Assembly: GCF_013368755.1 (NCBI RefSeq)
Contig: NC_049566.1
Span: forward strand, 3,968,001 to 4,032,000
From: Talaromyces rugulosus
Lineage: Eukaryota; Ascomycota; Eurotiomycetes; Eurotiales; Trichocomaceae
Length of the DNA stretch: 64,000 bases
Direction of reading: 5' to 3'
Every line of letters begins with the position of its first letter. Position 1 is the stretch's first letter. Both the position numbers and the translations under genes were made by a program. Under the pieces are notes generated by a model that was not told the origin of the DNA, made no database searches, and was given only the letters and a program-made list of their open reading frames with translations. This document shows positions 21,331 to 31,794 of the stretch, in pieces.

Positions 21331-21960
21331 ACGTCACCGTCCTGATGATTGACGGTCTAGCGGTAGGTCGCTTTCGTCCTTCACATTTTGGAAAGTTCAT
21401 TTTGCACGATTGTTGTACCATGGCTCTGAACACAGTGATCAACCACCTTTTCCGGGGCTTGGAGCACGCCCGCGACAGCTTTCGCTGCTGTACCGAATTT
21501 ATAACTACCGAAGGGAACGTCTCCTGTATTGACAGTATCTACCTTGCGATTTCCCAGATCAATCACAAACGGCAAGTCAAAAATCTAATCTGAAAACCCA
21601 CCACAGGCGACAACATTTCAGTCAATCGCACCCGTATACGGTGACATTATGAGCAATTCAAGTCTTCTCAGACACATTGCGTAATCGGCTGGGCTGAAGT
21701 GTTTGATACCAGCGACGGCTGCACCGGCGACTATAGAGACAACCGCATCGTGGGCCCCCAATGCATTGAAAAGTGATTTATCAGAAGCATAATCTACCTC
21801 GCAAACCTCAACGTCGGCGGGGGCATCCTTTATTGAGGATTCTGACCGCGTCAAGAGCGTGAGTGTGAACCCCATTTGAAGAAGCCCATCAAGCACCGCC
21901 TTTCTAGAGAATACAAACAGAACATTGAAACGGTCCAGGGCCAATAGAACATGTACTCTG
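21330..21960 (-). pseudogene. NmrA-like / isoflavone-reductase-type NAD(P)-binding protein remnant
   Basis: Two separated pieces of one fold. The 5' piece (about 21906-21700) reads VLDGLLQMGFTLTLLTRSE, then VCEVDYASDKSLFNALGAHDAVVS and AGIKHFSP, which are NmrA-family strands. The 3' piece (about 21580-21385) reads LPFVIDLGNRKVDTVNTGDVPF and AKAVAGVLQAPEKV, the later NmrA segment. The glycine-rich nucleotide-binding start is missing upstream (an acceptor-like TCTAG precedes the first piece). About 100 residues between KHFSP and LPFVID are absent, and a stop lies between the pieces. This is best read as an internally deleted, dead gene. Confidence 0.7.
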
Positions 21961-22244
21961 GGTAGAGGGTAGAGATACTTTGAAGATCTTCACAGTGTGA
22001 CTAACATATTCTGTACGGAACAATAGATAGAAAATGTAGGCGGATGATCAAGCGGGGACGGCCGGTCAACAAATTCTTTGTTCATTACTCCGCAATGGAT
22101 CTTCAGCGGCTCGACATGGCCCGCTTGGAAGGGCACCGATGCCATATTAGTATTCCGCCTCAACAGGTTGGAATAATACCGTATGGTGAAAAATGCTCCG
22201 ATTCACTCGAATATGAGTTGTTACTCTTGGATTTGAAATGCAGG

Positions 22245-23703
22245 CCGGCTGAAAACATACGTACTTACGGCGGACAGAACCGAAGACAATGACAAAACTC
22301 AATTTGTATGTAATGACGGCCCCATATATCCTCTTACTTTTCTACAAAAGTACTTCGACGTGCCTTTAAATTTCGCCCCAAGGCATCAGGACATAATCAT
22401 GGGTGATTCTACACTAGTCGTCTCACTTCTCAATGATGAGGCTGCGCAGTGGAACAGAGACTTGATGTTTAAATTCGAGGCTGCTCTTCAACAAGATCCA
22501 GCGGCGGATCTGATGTTCATGTTTTCCGATTCATACCAGCGTGAACACTACAATACTCAACATCACCCGCTCTCGTAGGGTGCGAAAATTAATCTTGAAA
22601 CATTAACTGAGCTATACAATGAATTCAGGGACGACCCTGAAGTCAATTTACTATCCGCAATTCCTAAGAATTATACCCGCAGCATCACACTGGCGACTGG
22701 ACCAAAGGTTGAGCCAAACAAAGACAAAGTTTGTTCAGAAACTAACGATCAGCCTGACTTCCGAGATCGTCTGGAACTTGTTACCAGTGCTGATATTGTC
22801 TTTCCATTGTCTGAAAGTGTGACTTCTTTGCTTTCCCAATATTCAGGGACGCCTGTGGGTGAGTCTAGAGACCCAAAGAAATTGCTCACGGCATCCTTGA
22901 AACAGTTCCTTTGGGATTCGGTGAAACTATGGGAAAGTCATATTAGAGGCATAGTAGTCAAATGTAACAACGACATCGTCGCCAAGGTGATTAACGGAAA
23001 CACTGACCATACGGAATACACAAGCCTTCAATACCTTGCAAAGGAAGCACCCGACATTCCCGTTCCAAGACCTCATGGGCTTATTGCGCTTGGGCCCTTT
23101 CGTGTCATTTTCATGTCATACATAATAGATATGACACTGGCCCAAGCATGGCCTAACATGTCCCACGAGAACAAACTATCTATACAGAGCGAGCTCGATG
23201 TCATTTTCTACCGACTCAGAACACTTCGAAAAAACGATGGAAGTGTACTCGGAGGAGTTTGTGGAGAAGGGGTCAAGGAGCTTAATGTCGATGAATGCGC
23301 GCTTTTCAAAGACATCACCACGACCGCATAATTCAACGAGCTGCAATTCTCCGCACCCCATCATGGCAGCAATAATTACGTGGATTTTCTGCGTTCTCTT
23401 TTGGAGCATGATAGGTCGACATTGATAGAAAATCCAGTGTTCACACATGGCGATGTGAGGACTGCGAATATCATGGTGAAGAAAAATCCTGAGAGCGATG
23501 CCTACGTTGTCAGCGGGATCATCGACTGGGAGGACAGTGGCTTTTATCTGGCTTATCATGAATCTAGTGTGATCACTCGAACGTTAAGTCTAGTTGACGA
23601 GAATGACTGGTTTCTTTATTTACTAGAGAGTATATCGCCGTCGAAATTTCCTGTGTGTTGGGTGGTAACCAGACTTTGGGGCATCCATCTTAGGCACACG
23701 TAG
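22245..23703 (+). pseudogene. Aminoglycoside-phosphotransferase-family gene with two in-frame stops
   Basis: One reading frame runs for about 485 codons but is broken by TAG at 22576-22578 and TAA at 23329-23331. The C-terminal two thirds is a fungal APH/choline-kinase-fold protein: IPVPRPHGLIALG, then HGDVRTANIMV (catalytic HxDxxxxN) and SGIIDWEDSGFY (metal-binding DWE), and a family-like end (ENDWFLYL..SISPSKF). The frame is kept on both sides of each stop, so no frameshift occurred. Each stop is one C-to-T change from a Gln codon (CAG, CAA). An acceptor-like TGCAG precedes 22245, so an upstream exon may exist. No donor/acceptor pair that would remove either stop was seen. Confidence 0.75.
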
Positions 23704-24122
23704 GTCAAGAAATTGGAAAATTAAAAATATTGTCAAAATCCGTAGTTGTGAAATATCATTAAGTGCTACTACTGTAGGCGATAGAAATAGAGATTTTTCA
23801 ATCCAAAATCTCCCGCGTTATAAAGCGTTTCAAATGTTGGCTCTAGTGTGGTGTTAACATGTGTAATTATCTATTATGTCAAAATTACACCTTGTGAATA
23901 TATCCACTATTTGTGGTAATTAAAAATAGCCACGAAACTATAGATAGATGTTATCAACGTGTAATGCTTCGCTGCCTGGAGTTGGTTGAAGTTCGTCCTT
24001 ACCTGGTTCTATTATAAAAGTTAACATCGCCCACCTTAATATTTTCGCATCGACGAGATCGTATCCCGCTTCGTTTTTTTCTCAGTTTCAAATTCTTTAA
24101 ACATTGACTACGAATTTTGAAC
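23704..24122. other. Intergenic region, no gene seen
   Basis: Very AT-rich 3' flank of the dead phosphotransferase and promoter of the POZ-type gene. Confidence 0.5.
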
Positions 24123-25170
24123 ATGGCAGACGTTAAGCAGGGCGAGAATCTGAAACTGGGCTATAACCAGACAACTAGGCCGTATGTTGTTTTATGCCTT
24201 TTCTTTTCACACACTTTGTCTTTTAGCTTCTACATATTTATTTACTAACTGTTACATAAGTAGTCCATACGAGTTCTCCCATACCATGATCATGACTGGG
24301 GAAGGTAATGAAAAGATGCGTTACATAGTTCCTGAAGAAGCTCATAATGAAGGGACGAGAGAATTCACCAGCAAATGGTACCTTACTTTTCAAAATACCT
24401 CACGCCACCAATTTCAAGACTGGATAAATTGTATTCGAATGAGGGATGTGGGTGGACCTATTGCCCATACAATAGCCCATTACTATGCCACTGGAGCTTA
24501 CGAAACGATCGCCACGGTGACGTATGATTATACAAGTATGGCGAAAACAGAGTACCGGCGAGGCATCGAGATATACATGGTATCCAAAAATTATAAGCTT
24601 ACGGGGCTTCAAGAGCTTGCAAAGGGGCACATGACGGATATTGCGACGCAGATGCCCATATCTGAGATATTCAATGTTCTCGGAGATGTCAACTGGGAGA
24701 AATTCAAAGTCCACTCTTCCGATGATGCACACCCTGATAAATGGATGTCAGAGGTCCATTTTCGGGAACGCGTCAAAGCCGCATGTGAAAGTGAGTATGA
24801 CCAGCTGGATGGAGATTTCCGAGACTTTTCGCAACTCAATCGGACACTGCACGGAAGATTCGTTCAAGAGGTTGTGGACATATTACGCGAGGTATACCTC
24901 CAAAAGTCCTATGAGCTAGTCAGAGACCTGGCTGCCCTGAAGAAGAGTATCAAAATGAAGCACCAATCTACTCCCACCCCCGAACAGGGAAAGGAAGAGG
25001 TACAGGAGTGCTCCCCAGATGATGAAATGGAGGAGATAGAAGATGATGGAGATGAAAGGAGTAGTGAAGATGGAAGTGTGACCCCTGAAAGAGCCACAGA
25101 CAGGCATCTGGAGTCGTCTTTTGACAATACAAGTACATTCCTGTTTTACCCGATTCGGCCTTCTGATTAA
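24123..25170 (+). CDS. BTB/POZ-type protein with acidic tail
   Basis: 321 residues in two exons (24123-24181, 24264-25170). The start ATG gives MADVKQGENLKLGYNQ, and splicing joins RP to PYEFSHTMIM. The middle resembles the fungal POZ family: a divergent first half, then GGPIAHTIAHYYATGAYE, YTSMAKTEYRRGIEIYMVSKNYKLTGLQELAK, which matches the helical second half of POZ proteins (the YxLxxLxxLA signature). The C-terminal 90 residues are acidic (EEVQECSPDDEMEEIEDDGDE) and probably disordered. Such proteins mediate protein-protein contacts, for example as Cullin-3 adaptors. The canonical POZ start is weak, so the partner and role are unknown. Confidence 0.65.
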
Positions 25171-25338
25171 GATAGTTGCCACCGTTTTGCGTGTTTACGT
25201 TCGTTGCTCTCTTTTTGCTATTTCTACATGGGGGTTTGGAACCTAATATTTGTTTCGCTTAAGGACACGAGAAATTGCGTCGAATAATTGACTTGTTTAA
25301 AGAGTGAAATCGGAAGAGACAGCATTAAAAGCATAATC

Positions 25339-27090
25339 CTAGTAAACTGGAACCGGGATTGCATCAAGGTCATAGTTCCATGTATCAATAGAAGCCCGGT
25401 CGTAAACACAGTCCATCGTGCCGTTCTTCCAGAGTGGACGAAGTGGGTAGGCACAAAGCTGCTGGTTGTCACCAATATTGTCGCCCTGCAAAACAGTAGC
25501 ATTCAGTGTAGTCGGCGTAACATTGTTCTCAACCCAATCGATGAGATTGCCCAGTGATGTCTGTGGCCAAGGGCCATTGGGCATGAGCGGGTTAGGAGAG
25601 CAGTGGGCGGCACCCGGAACGGTGTAGACACGATACCATTCCTTTAGAGCGTTTGCTCCATCGGTGTAGCTTTCGTTGGGATACATGACCTGACGCACTG
25701 ATTCCCAGTAGCGGATTGACGAGGCAGTGGGGATACTAGCATCGGCTTCACCGTGGAAATGAATCACTTTTCCGCCAGCCTTGTGGAACGGAGTAAGATC
25801 TGGCCAGACGGTTTGTAAAGTTGAGTAATACTCTTGCATGCTAGAGATCATCCACTCCTTGAGGGTGTCATACGTGACACCGTCAAGAGAGTCTAAAGTG
25901 GTCCCGTTCTTCCAGATCAACAACGCGATATGTTCGCCACCGAGCTGGTCGATAGACAGTTCCCATTTGCCAGTAGTGGAGTTGTATTGCGTCTGAGCAT
26001 CATCAAATCCTGCACCAGGACGGTAGGAAAAGTATGCGCGGCGGCCCTCGGAGTCATGCAGTCCGTTGAGGATTGTCTTTGCAACTTCTACGCCTTTGGC
26101 CGACACCGTACCATTCTGGACTGGAGTGGAACTGCCACCTGGAGATTGACGCTTGGACAGTTTGAACGGGCCACTGGGTCCAGTTGATGCGGCGCAATAG
26201 TATAACTTTCCAATCGTGCTTTCGATATCAAAATGCAACATGCAGAGATCAGATCTCGAAAGCACCCCATCGGTCTTCCCGTCCAGCGGGTCGCACGCAG
26301 CAATGGTCTCGTTGACGATCTTCTCGAGCTCACAGGGAGGTGGGTAATAGTCCAGTGTCTGTTCGACTACATTGGAGTACAAGTGCTGAGTCTGCTGGAA
26401 CGACCAGCGGAAAGCTGGAGCACCTATTGCCGCCCCATCCCATTCTTCGGCGTAGCGTTGCACTTGACTCCATCCCTCTCGGCCACCCTCGGAGCAGCCC
26501 TGGTAGTAAGAGTAGAGCTTCTGGGAGTCAGAAAGACCGAAGATGTTCTTGGTGAATTGCTTGCCGATCTTGCTTAGCTCCCAATGTGCCTTGTAGCCGA
26601 ACATGTACAGAGTTTCGTAATTAAGTGTACCGTTGGCGAGAAGCATCACGGCATCGGCGTTGGTGCTAAAACTACCAAAGCCGCCATCAGTCATGCCCGC
26701 TGCCGCGCCATAGATAATGCCTCCAGGGAGAGAACTGTCGCCGGAGTTGATCGCAAGACCACCTCCGCCGGTGGACAACCAGCGATTTTGGAACTCGGAC
26801 GGTGCAGGTAGCCATATCTCGAGCAGGACACGGTCATCGGCAATCCCGTCGTGAGAATAGGCGAATGTCACATTGCAATAGTCGATGATTGCATCTGGGA
26901 AGAAATCACTGCTGACTGAGCTGTTGGTGACAACTGCGGCAGTAACGGAAGTAGAATCGAGGGTAATCCCCTGGATGATATCAGAGGGCAGAGCAGCCTG
27001 GGCGATGCTCTTGGAACAGATGTCGCTTAGAGACTTGCTAGAAGCTGATGCTACAGATGCTGCAGCGAGCAGGGGAAGAGAAGAAATCAT
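25339..27090 (-). CDS. Tannase / feruloyl esterase family secreted hydrolase
   Basis: Single-exon, 583-residue enzyme of the tannase family, which hydrolyses gallate or hydroxycinnamate esters of plant polyphenols outside the cell. From the ATG at 27090, MISSLPLLAAASVASASS is a signal peptide; an in-frame Met 33 codons upstream would spoil it. Family motifs: RWLSTGGGGLAI, the nucleophile Ser200 in YQGCSEGGREG, VIHFHGEADASIPT with the acid Asp, and GAAHCSPN with the catalytic His. Paired Cys residues around the nucleophile and His (CS-HC) match the disulphide-linked catalytic CS-D-HC arrangement known for this family. Length is typical of Aspergillus tannases (about 580). A Zn2Cys6 factor lies just upstream in the same orientation and may regulate it. 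Confidence 0.93.
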   Translation of the reverse strand: MISSLPLLAAASVASASSKSLSDICSKSIAQAALPSDIIQGITLDSTSVTAAVVTNSSVSSDFFPDAIIDYCNVTFAYSHDGIADDRVLLEIWLPAPSEFQNRWLSTGGGGLAINSGDSSLPGGIIYGAAAGMTDGGFGSFSTNADAVMLLANGTLNYETLYMFGYKAHWELSKIGKQFTKNIFGLSDSQKLYSYYQGCSEGGREGWSQVQRYAEEWDGAAIGAPAFRWSFQQTQHLYSNVVEQTLDYYPPPCELEKIVNETIAACDPLDGKTDGVLSRSDLCMLHFDIESTIGKLYYCAASTGPSGPFKLSKRQSPGGSSTPVQNGTVSAKGVEVAKTILNGLHDSEGRRAYFSYRPGAGFDDAQTQYNSTTGKWELSIDQLGGEHIALLIWKNGTTLDSLDGVTYDTLKEWMISSMQEYYSTLQTVWPDLTPFHKAGGKVIHFHGEADASIPTASSIRYWESVRQVMYPNESYTDGANALKEWYRVYTVPGAAHCSPNPLMPNGPWPQTSLGNLIDWVENNVTPTTLNATVLQGDNIGDNQQLCAYPLRPLWKNGTMDCVYDRASIDTWNYDLDAIPVPVY

Positions 27091-27927
27091 ATTTTCTCCT
27101 TGTTGATTTGCTTTCTCAAAGCGTGAAATATAGGAGGAAGAGCAAAACAATGAGCTCCAAAACTCATTGGAGGACGCTATCGAAACCAAATGAATTAACC
27201 CGACAAGACATACCCGACCAATATATAGGTCAATTGTTTCTTCACTCCGGTCACCCGGGCCTAGGTCAGGGCCTAGCTTATTGACAATTTATCCATCTGT
27301 TGATGATCGGCAGTGGCCTAGACGATGCTAGGTATGAATACGGAGTACTTTCAGGGGACAAACAGCTTGCATGTCTAGTGGCAACTTAGCTTCCCAATTA
27401 TCCGCTCCCATTTGTTCACCAATCTAGAAACAACAATAGCGTAACTCAAGTTTATTTGATCTTGGGGCAGATCTGGGGCTGGCAACGTAAGCTACTCCAC
27501 TGTCATTTGCTTTAGATTGTTGTCACTGTGGCTATATTCTTTGCCGATATGTAGAACTGGCGGGAACCGTGACTTAAACGTTACATGTTATGTATTAAGT
27601 ATCTATCATCGGATAAAACATCAAGACCGACTAGTTAGAACTACATACTTCATTATAAACTAATTAGTTCTACTTATCTACATGCGAACGCCCCTTTGTC
27701 ATGGAAGTGAAGAAGTCTTAGAGGAGTAATAAAGTGGCGTGAGGCAACGTTACTACCGGCAAAGACTTTTTCCACTAGACACTAAACATATCCCCTGGGT
27801 ATTGATTATAGCGTATCATCGCATGGTCTAAGTCTGCGTCTACGCGACGTTCAACTGTAAAATCGGCGCACGTCAAATTTCCCATACGAAGCTTGCCCTT
27901 TCCTGTCAATACCGGGGTTTGACGTGC
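27091..27927. promoter_or_regulatory. Tannase promoter region
   Basis: 837 bp between the tannase start and the 3' end of the Zn2Cys6 gene. No gene or clear site was identified. Confidence 0.35.
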
Positions 27928-29945
27928 TTACAGGGTCCATTCGTGCGCGTTAAAGTCCAATCCAAAATGCACACCATCGGTCATAATAGGACTGAATGAT
28001 GGGAAAAAAGCCGTCTCCTGAGCGTTTTGTTCACTGGGATAGGTTGTTGCAGCTGTTTCCCTAGAGTCATATGCCTCCTTGCAAGACTCAATTACGATGG
28101 TGCCATGCGATGGAATATGGACTCGGAGGCCCCTCCCATCTATCACTTCGCTACTAAATTCACCATTATAATTGTTTTCAGCCAATACTCTGAAATCGTA
28201 CTTGGTTCCATTTGATGCCGATGCATCAATAGCGAGGAGCTGCTGAAAGATAGTTTTTATCTTGGCCGAGGCAGTGTCATATTCGAGCAGCTTCATGTGC
28301 TCCATATTAAAAAGAGCCTGCTCCATCATATCCCGATCGTTCTGTCGCTGGTGGCTGAAGAGGGCAGCATATGCCGTCTGATAGTCACGCCGGCTGACAT
28401 CCAGGTATCCAAGACACAGAGCCAAACTGGCAAAAAATGCTATACGATTGAAAGCTGGCGAGTGGTACGTCACATATTTGCTATCTGTCAAAGCAATGCA
28501 GCGCACAAGTGCTTCGCGGCTTGCATTTACGGCGGAAATCTTGCTGTATTCATGCTCCCAGTCGTCATTATTGCACAGTAGACTCGGCCAGTGTAACTGA
28601 ACCAGCAGATGATAATGCCTCACATTTTCTTTTAGCCGAGCCCAATGTTCTGCCTCCGTATTTTTCGCTAGCGTATTTGTGAAGGAGTAAAGTAGCCGCC
28701 ATCCTGGGGGCATGCAAGCAGCTGCTTTCTGAAGGAGTCTGTCGGCTTCTAATACCATCTCATAGTCACACACGGGGTTTTCTCTGTTTTTTAGAATGAT
28801 TCCTGCCGCCGCACAGTCAAGACGGCGTAGCTTTTCTTCTGGTGTGCAGTTCTCCAGCTTGGCTGGCGCCGCAAAGCTGCTCTCAGATGAGCACTGCGGG
28901 AGCCCATTCATGAGTGAGAAGTAGCGATCTAGATGTACTAGAGTGAACCACAATTGATCTGGATCAGGTTGGCGATGGCCATCTGTCGTCATCCCCATAT
29001 ATGGCGGGTGGACTCCACGGTGCAGGCCCATTGTCTGGGCAATCAGCATAGCCCGGCGAAGGGTAAGCCAGGCGCGACAGAGATCCCCCGTATAACTGTG
29101 GTATATACTTTCCATAGCAATACATTCTATCCCCTCAATAGATCCTACCATTTCGTCGTTGGAATTAACCAGACTGCGAGCTGTCTCTATGGCTCGGAGC
29201 ATCAAGTTATCGAAGCTACCAGAAATCTGGTTTTGTACCTGAGGCTCAGGAGGAGCCGTAACTTGTAAGCAAGACGCCAGCTGCATCATCTTTCGTGCAT
29301 ATAGCACCGGATGAGATCCTGATGGAGGAGGCTGGAGCATTTGCCGAGATAGGCGATGCTTTTGTGTCATGCGGTCTAGGTCAAGCGCACAGAAAGGAGA
29401 AACTAGCCCATGCGTACAGCCCTCAACTTGGACAGAATTGCAGAGGAGAATTTCAAGTTCTCCTGGACTAGGCCATTTCTCAAGAAACCAATTTCGTATC
29501 CGATCATGCTGTGCCGTCTGAATTGTCGACGGAAGGATGGAAGGCGATGGCAAGAACCTAGTTCTTGAGAGTTGTGGTAGGGCTACATCAGGCTTTGAGA
29601 AGATCAGCAATCTCTTGTGCAAATGACGGTATTTCGTCTTACTGTCAGTCTAATACCAAGAGAACTTAAAGAGCTAGTATCGAATTCCACCCCAGAGGAA
29701 CCGCTATTATTTGATAGTCTCTCAAGTAACTGCCCCAGAAGGTCTTCAATCCGACCCAGCCTATCGCTAGTCTGGCTTGAGCTGCCTGGGTCGGGCTGCT
29801 CCTGGCCAATACACCGAGTTCCGCGGCGTTGACACCCATCGCAGATCTGTGTCTCGGTGGTGGAGATGCATCTTGCTTTTCTCCGTTTGCATTCCCAGCA
29901 GCTCTTTGTTCCTTTGCGGATTTTCCGCCGGTCCGGGCGGACCAT
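27928..29945 (-). CDS. Zn2Cys6 fungal transcription factor
   Basis: 655-residue nuclear regulator in two exons (29945-29643, 29592-27928), joined in frame at RLT-PDVALPQL. The DNA-binding binuclear cluster is at residues 16-46: SCWECKRRKARC...QICDGCQRRGTRC, the C-x2-C-x6-C-x9-C-x2-C-x6-C pattern. A short Leu-rich helix (LGRIEDLLGQLLERL) that could dimerise follows. The central region (CIAMESIYHSYTGDLCRAWLTLRRAMLIAQTMGLHR) is the fungal-specific regulator domain. Such factors bind CGG/CCG pairs. It sits upstream of the tannase, so tannin-ester regulation is a reasonable guess; a link to the PKS cluster 6 kb away is less likely. Confidence 0.92.
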
Positions 29946-30622
29946 TATTAACGCTGACTATCCAGGTTACTGTCTCTCCAGTAACCACTCCTTAATTCAC
30001 TTTGACAATAAAAAAGCAAGACGACTATAGCGATGATCCCCCAACCTCGTGGGGTGAAGATTTGGACGATATATGTACGGCTGCGAGACAACTCGGTGCA
30101 AAGACGATCCGCGCTAATCCGGCACAAGGTGGGCGTGGGGGCTATTTGGGATCTGGTATTGAGAGATTTGTGGGATCAAAATAATGAAGCCAAGAAGGAC
30201 TAGCAGGAAAAGCGATTTTTGTTTTAGCGTGAGCGTTGTTGTTAAAGGCTGAAAGCCAGCAAAGCTGTCGATCTCATAGAATACATGAATAGTAATACGT
30301 GTACTTCCGCCGTCGCGGCGGACGAGCTCCTCCGCTAGATTCCGGCCCCGTATAGAATAGACGCCAGTTAGATACAAAAGGACAGAGAACATTTACGGTT
30401 ATTTCCATAATAATTATAAATTAACATTGAATATAAAAACTTAATCTTTATTTTCGAGTGTTCTATACCAGGACTCCGCCGTCGCGGCGGGCATTAGCTT
30501 TGAAATGTCAAGTATATAATCCACATGTCCCCTCTTGACCAACTGCAGCGAGTCGTTAAACTGTCACATCAACTGATCTATTAATCTACTTGAATTTGCT
30601 GAAATATCAATTGATTGCAATC
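29946..30622. other. Intergenic region with a repeated 16-mer
   Basis: Holds two exact copies of TCCGCCGTCGCGGCGG (30306-30321, 30475-30490). Plus-strand sequence at 30002-30184 (DDYSDDPPTSWGEDLDDI...) may be a relic of another protein but has no partner sequence. No complete gene is supported. Confidence 0.45.
30306..30490. repeat. Two copies of a near-palindromic GC-rich 16-mer
   Basis: TCCGCCGTCGCGGCGG occurs at 30306-30321 and 30475-30490, same strand, 169 bp apart in otherwise AT-rich DNA. The core CCGCCGTCGCGGCGG is nearly its own reverse complement and includes CCG-N3-CGG. TATAGAA after the first copy and TTCTATA before the second are inverted. This could be a pair of regulator sites for the downstream lactonase gene or the ends of a small (about 190 bp) inverted-repeat element. 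Confidence 0.6.
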
Positions 30623-31423
30623 ATGCGCAATAAATTCACCACTATCACCTCAGATGGTATCAACTGGTACTGCGAACAAGAAGGATCCGGCCCTGATATT
30701 GTCCTCATACCTGATGGGTTTGGCGAATGTCAAATGTACGACAAACCGATGTCCCTCATAGCAGCCAAAGGATTCCGAGTCACCACTTTTGACATGCCTG
30801 GGATGTCGAGATCCGAAAATGCCCCGCCAGAGACCTACCAAGACGTAACCGCCCAGAAGTTAGCACGATATGTCATAACTCTGATGGACAAATTGGAGAT
30901 TGACAAACCTACTTTCTGGGGCTGCAGCTCCGGTGCATCAACAGTGTTGGCCCTTGTGGTAGACTATCCTGACCGTGTTCGCAACGGGCTATTACACGAG
31001 GCACCTACGTACAAGATGGACAACCTCTTGAAACTAGGCGATGCGGACGAAGAATTCATCTTAAGTAACCTGGTAGCTCCAGTTCGCGAGAATATTTCTG
31101 GGGACCCAGAGGCATGGGACGCCCTTGGGGAGGAGGTCCATGCGAGGATTCAAAAGAACTGCATTCGCTGGGCACGCGGATATCCAGCCACTATACCAGT
31201 TTCGACACCAATTGGGAATCTGGAAGCGTTGAGACAGCGACCGTTGGATTGGACAGTTGGCGCTTCGACATTTACGGGAGCTTTCCTGGATAACATCGTG
31301 ACGGCGACTAAGATTGGACCCTCGTGCAATTTCGGCACACTTCCTGGTTTGCATTTCCCGTATGTTTCTCATCCACAGGTGTTTGCAGATTATGTGGTAG
31401 ATGTCACTCGGAAATTCCTATGA
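30623..31423 (+). CDS. Zearalenone-lactonase-like alpha/beta-hydrolase (ZHD101 family)
   Basis: Single-exon, 266-residue alpha/beta-hydrolase that resembles the Clonostachys rosea zearalenone hydrolase ZHD101 along its full length (264 residues in that enzyme, from memory). Family knowledge: ZHD101 opens the resorcylic lactone with a Ser102-His242-Glu126 triad, and Trp183 shapes the pocket. Here the same residues appear at Ser102 (WGCSSGA), Glu126 (LLHEAP), Trp183 (CIRWARGYP) and His244 (GLHFPYVSHP; shifted by a two-residue insertion). FDMPGMSRS and LDWTVGA are also family-like. The start at 30623 (MRNKFTTIT) gives the family's usual N-terminus; an in-frame start 11 codons upstream is possible. 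The real substrate is unknown: a lactone detoxification role or a pathway lactonase are both plausible. Confidence 0.88.
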   Translation: MRNKFTTITSDGINWYCEQEGSGPDIVLIPDGFGECQMYDKPMSLIAAKGFRVTTFDMPGMSRSENAPPETYQDVTAQKLARYVITLMDKLEIDKPTFWGCSSGASTVLALVVDYPDRVRNGLLHEAPTYKMDNLLKLGDADEEFILSNLVAPVRENISGDPEAWDALGEEVHARIQKNCIRWARGYPATIPVSTPIGNLEALRQRPLDWTVGASTFTGAFLDNIVTATKIGPSCNFGTLPGLHFPYVSHPQVFADYVVDVTRKFL

Positions 31424-31794
31424 ATCCTGTAGATATCTGGAACTTTTACATTCTCTTGTAGAAGAGAAAAGTCGACTACTGGAAGAAGCCTAAATTGAGA
31501 CGCATATGTCCATTTACTAAGGTTCTCGCATAAAGAAATGACAAATTTGACTATCTAAACTCTGCATATTAGCATCCCCCGCAGTTATTTGAGTGTGGGG
31601 AAGCTCTAGCCAAGTACAATTTGATATATAAAATCGAAATATTGACAAGGAAACGACCGGTAAAGATATTTTCCGCCGTAATTTAAACCGGACGACGGCC
31701 TAAACGGCAACACATGTAAGCGTCACGCATGGAGGACATGTTTATCGAATCGGACGGATGGAAAGGAGCCGATTCGGATAGTTTTAGATGCAAT
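31424..31794. other. Convergent intergenic region, no gene seen
   Basis: 3' ends of the lactonase-like gene and the monocarboxylate-type transporter face each other. CCCCCGCAG at about 31575 is followed by GTGTGGGG; these could form a weak hairpin. Confidence 0.4.

Noticed and set aside
30002..30392. Plus- and minus-strand frames in the tannase regulator/lactonase gap
   Set aside because: Both lack domains and overlap each other; DDYSDDPPTSWGEDL may be a relic but cannot be tied to a family.
30590..30623. Upstream start for the lactonase-like protein
   Set aside because: The family's usual N-terminus matches the Met at 30623; 11 extra residues are hydrophobic and unlike homologues.
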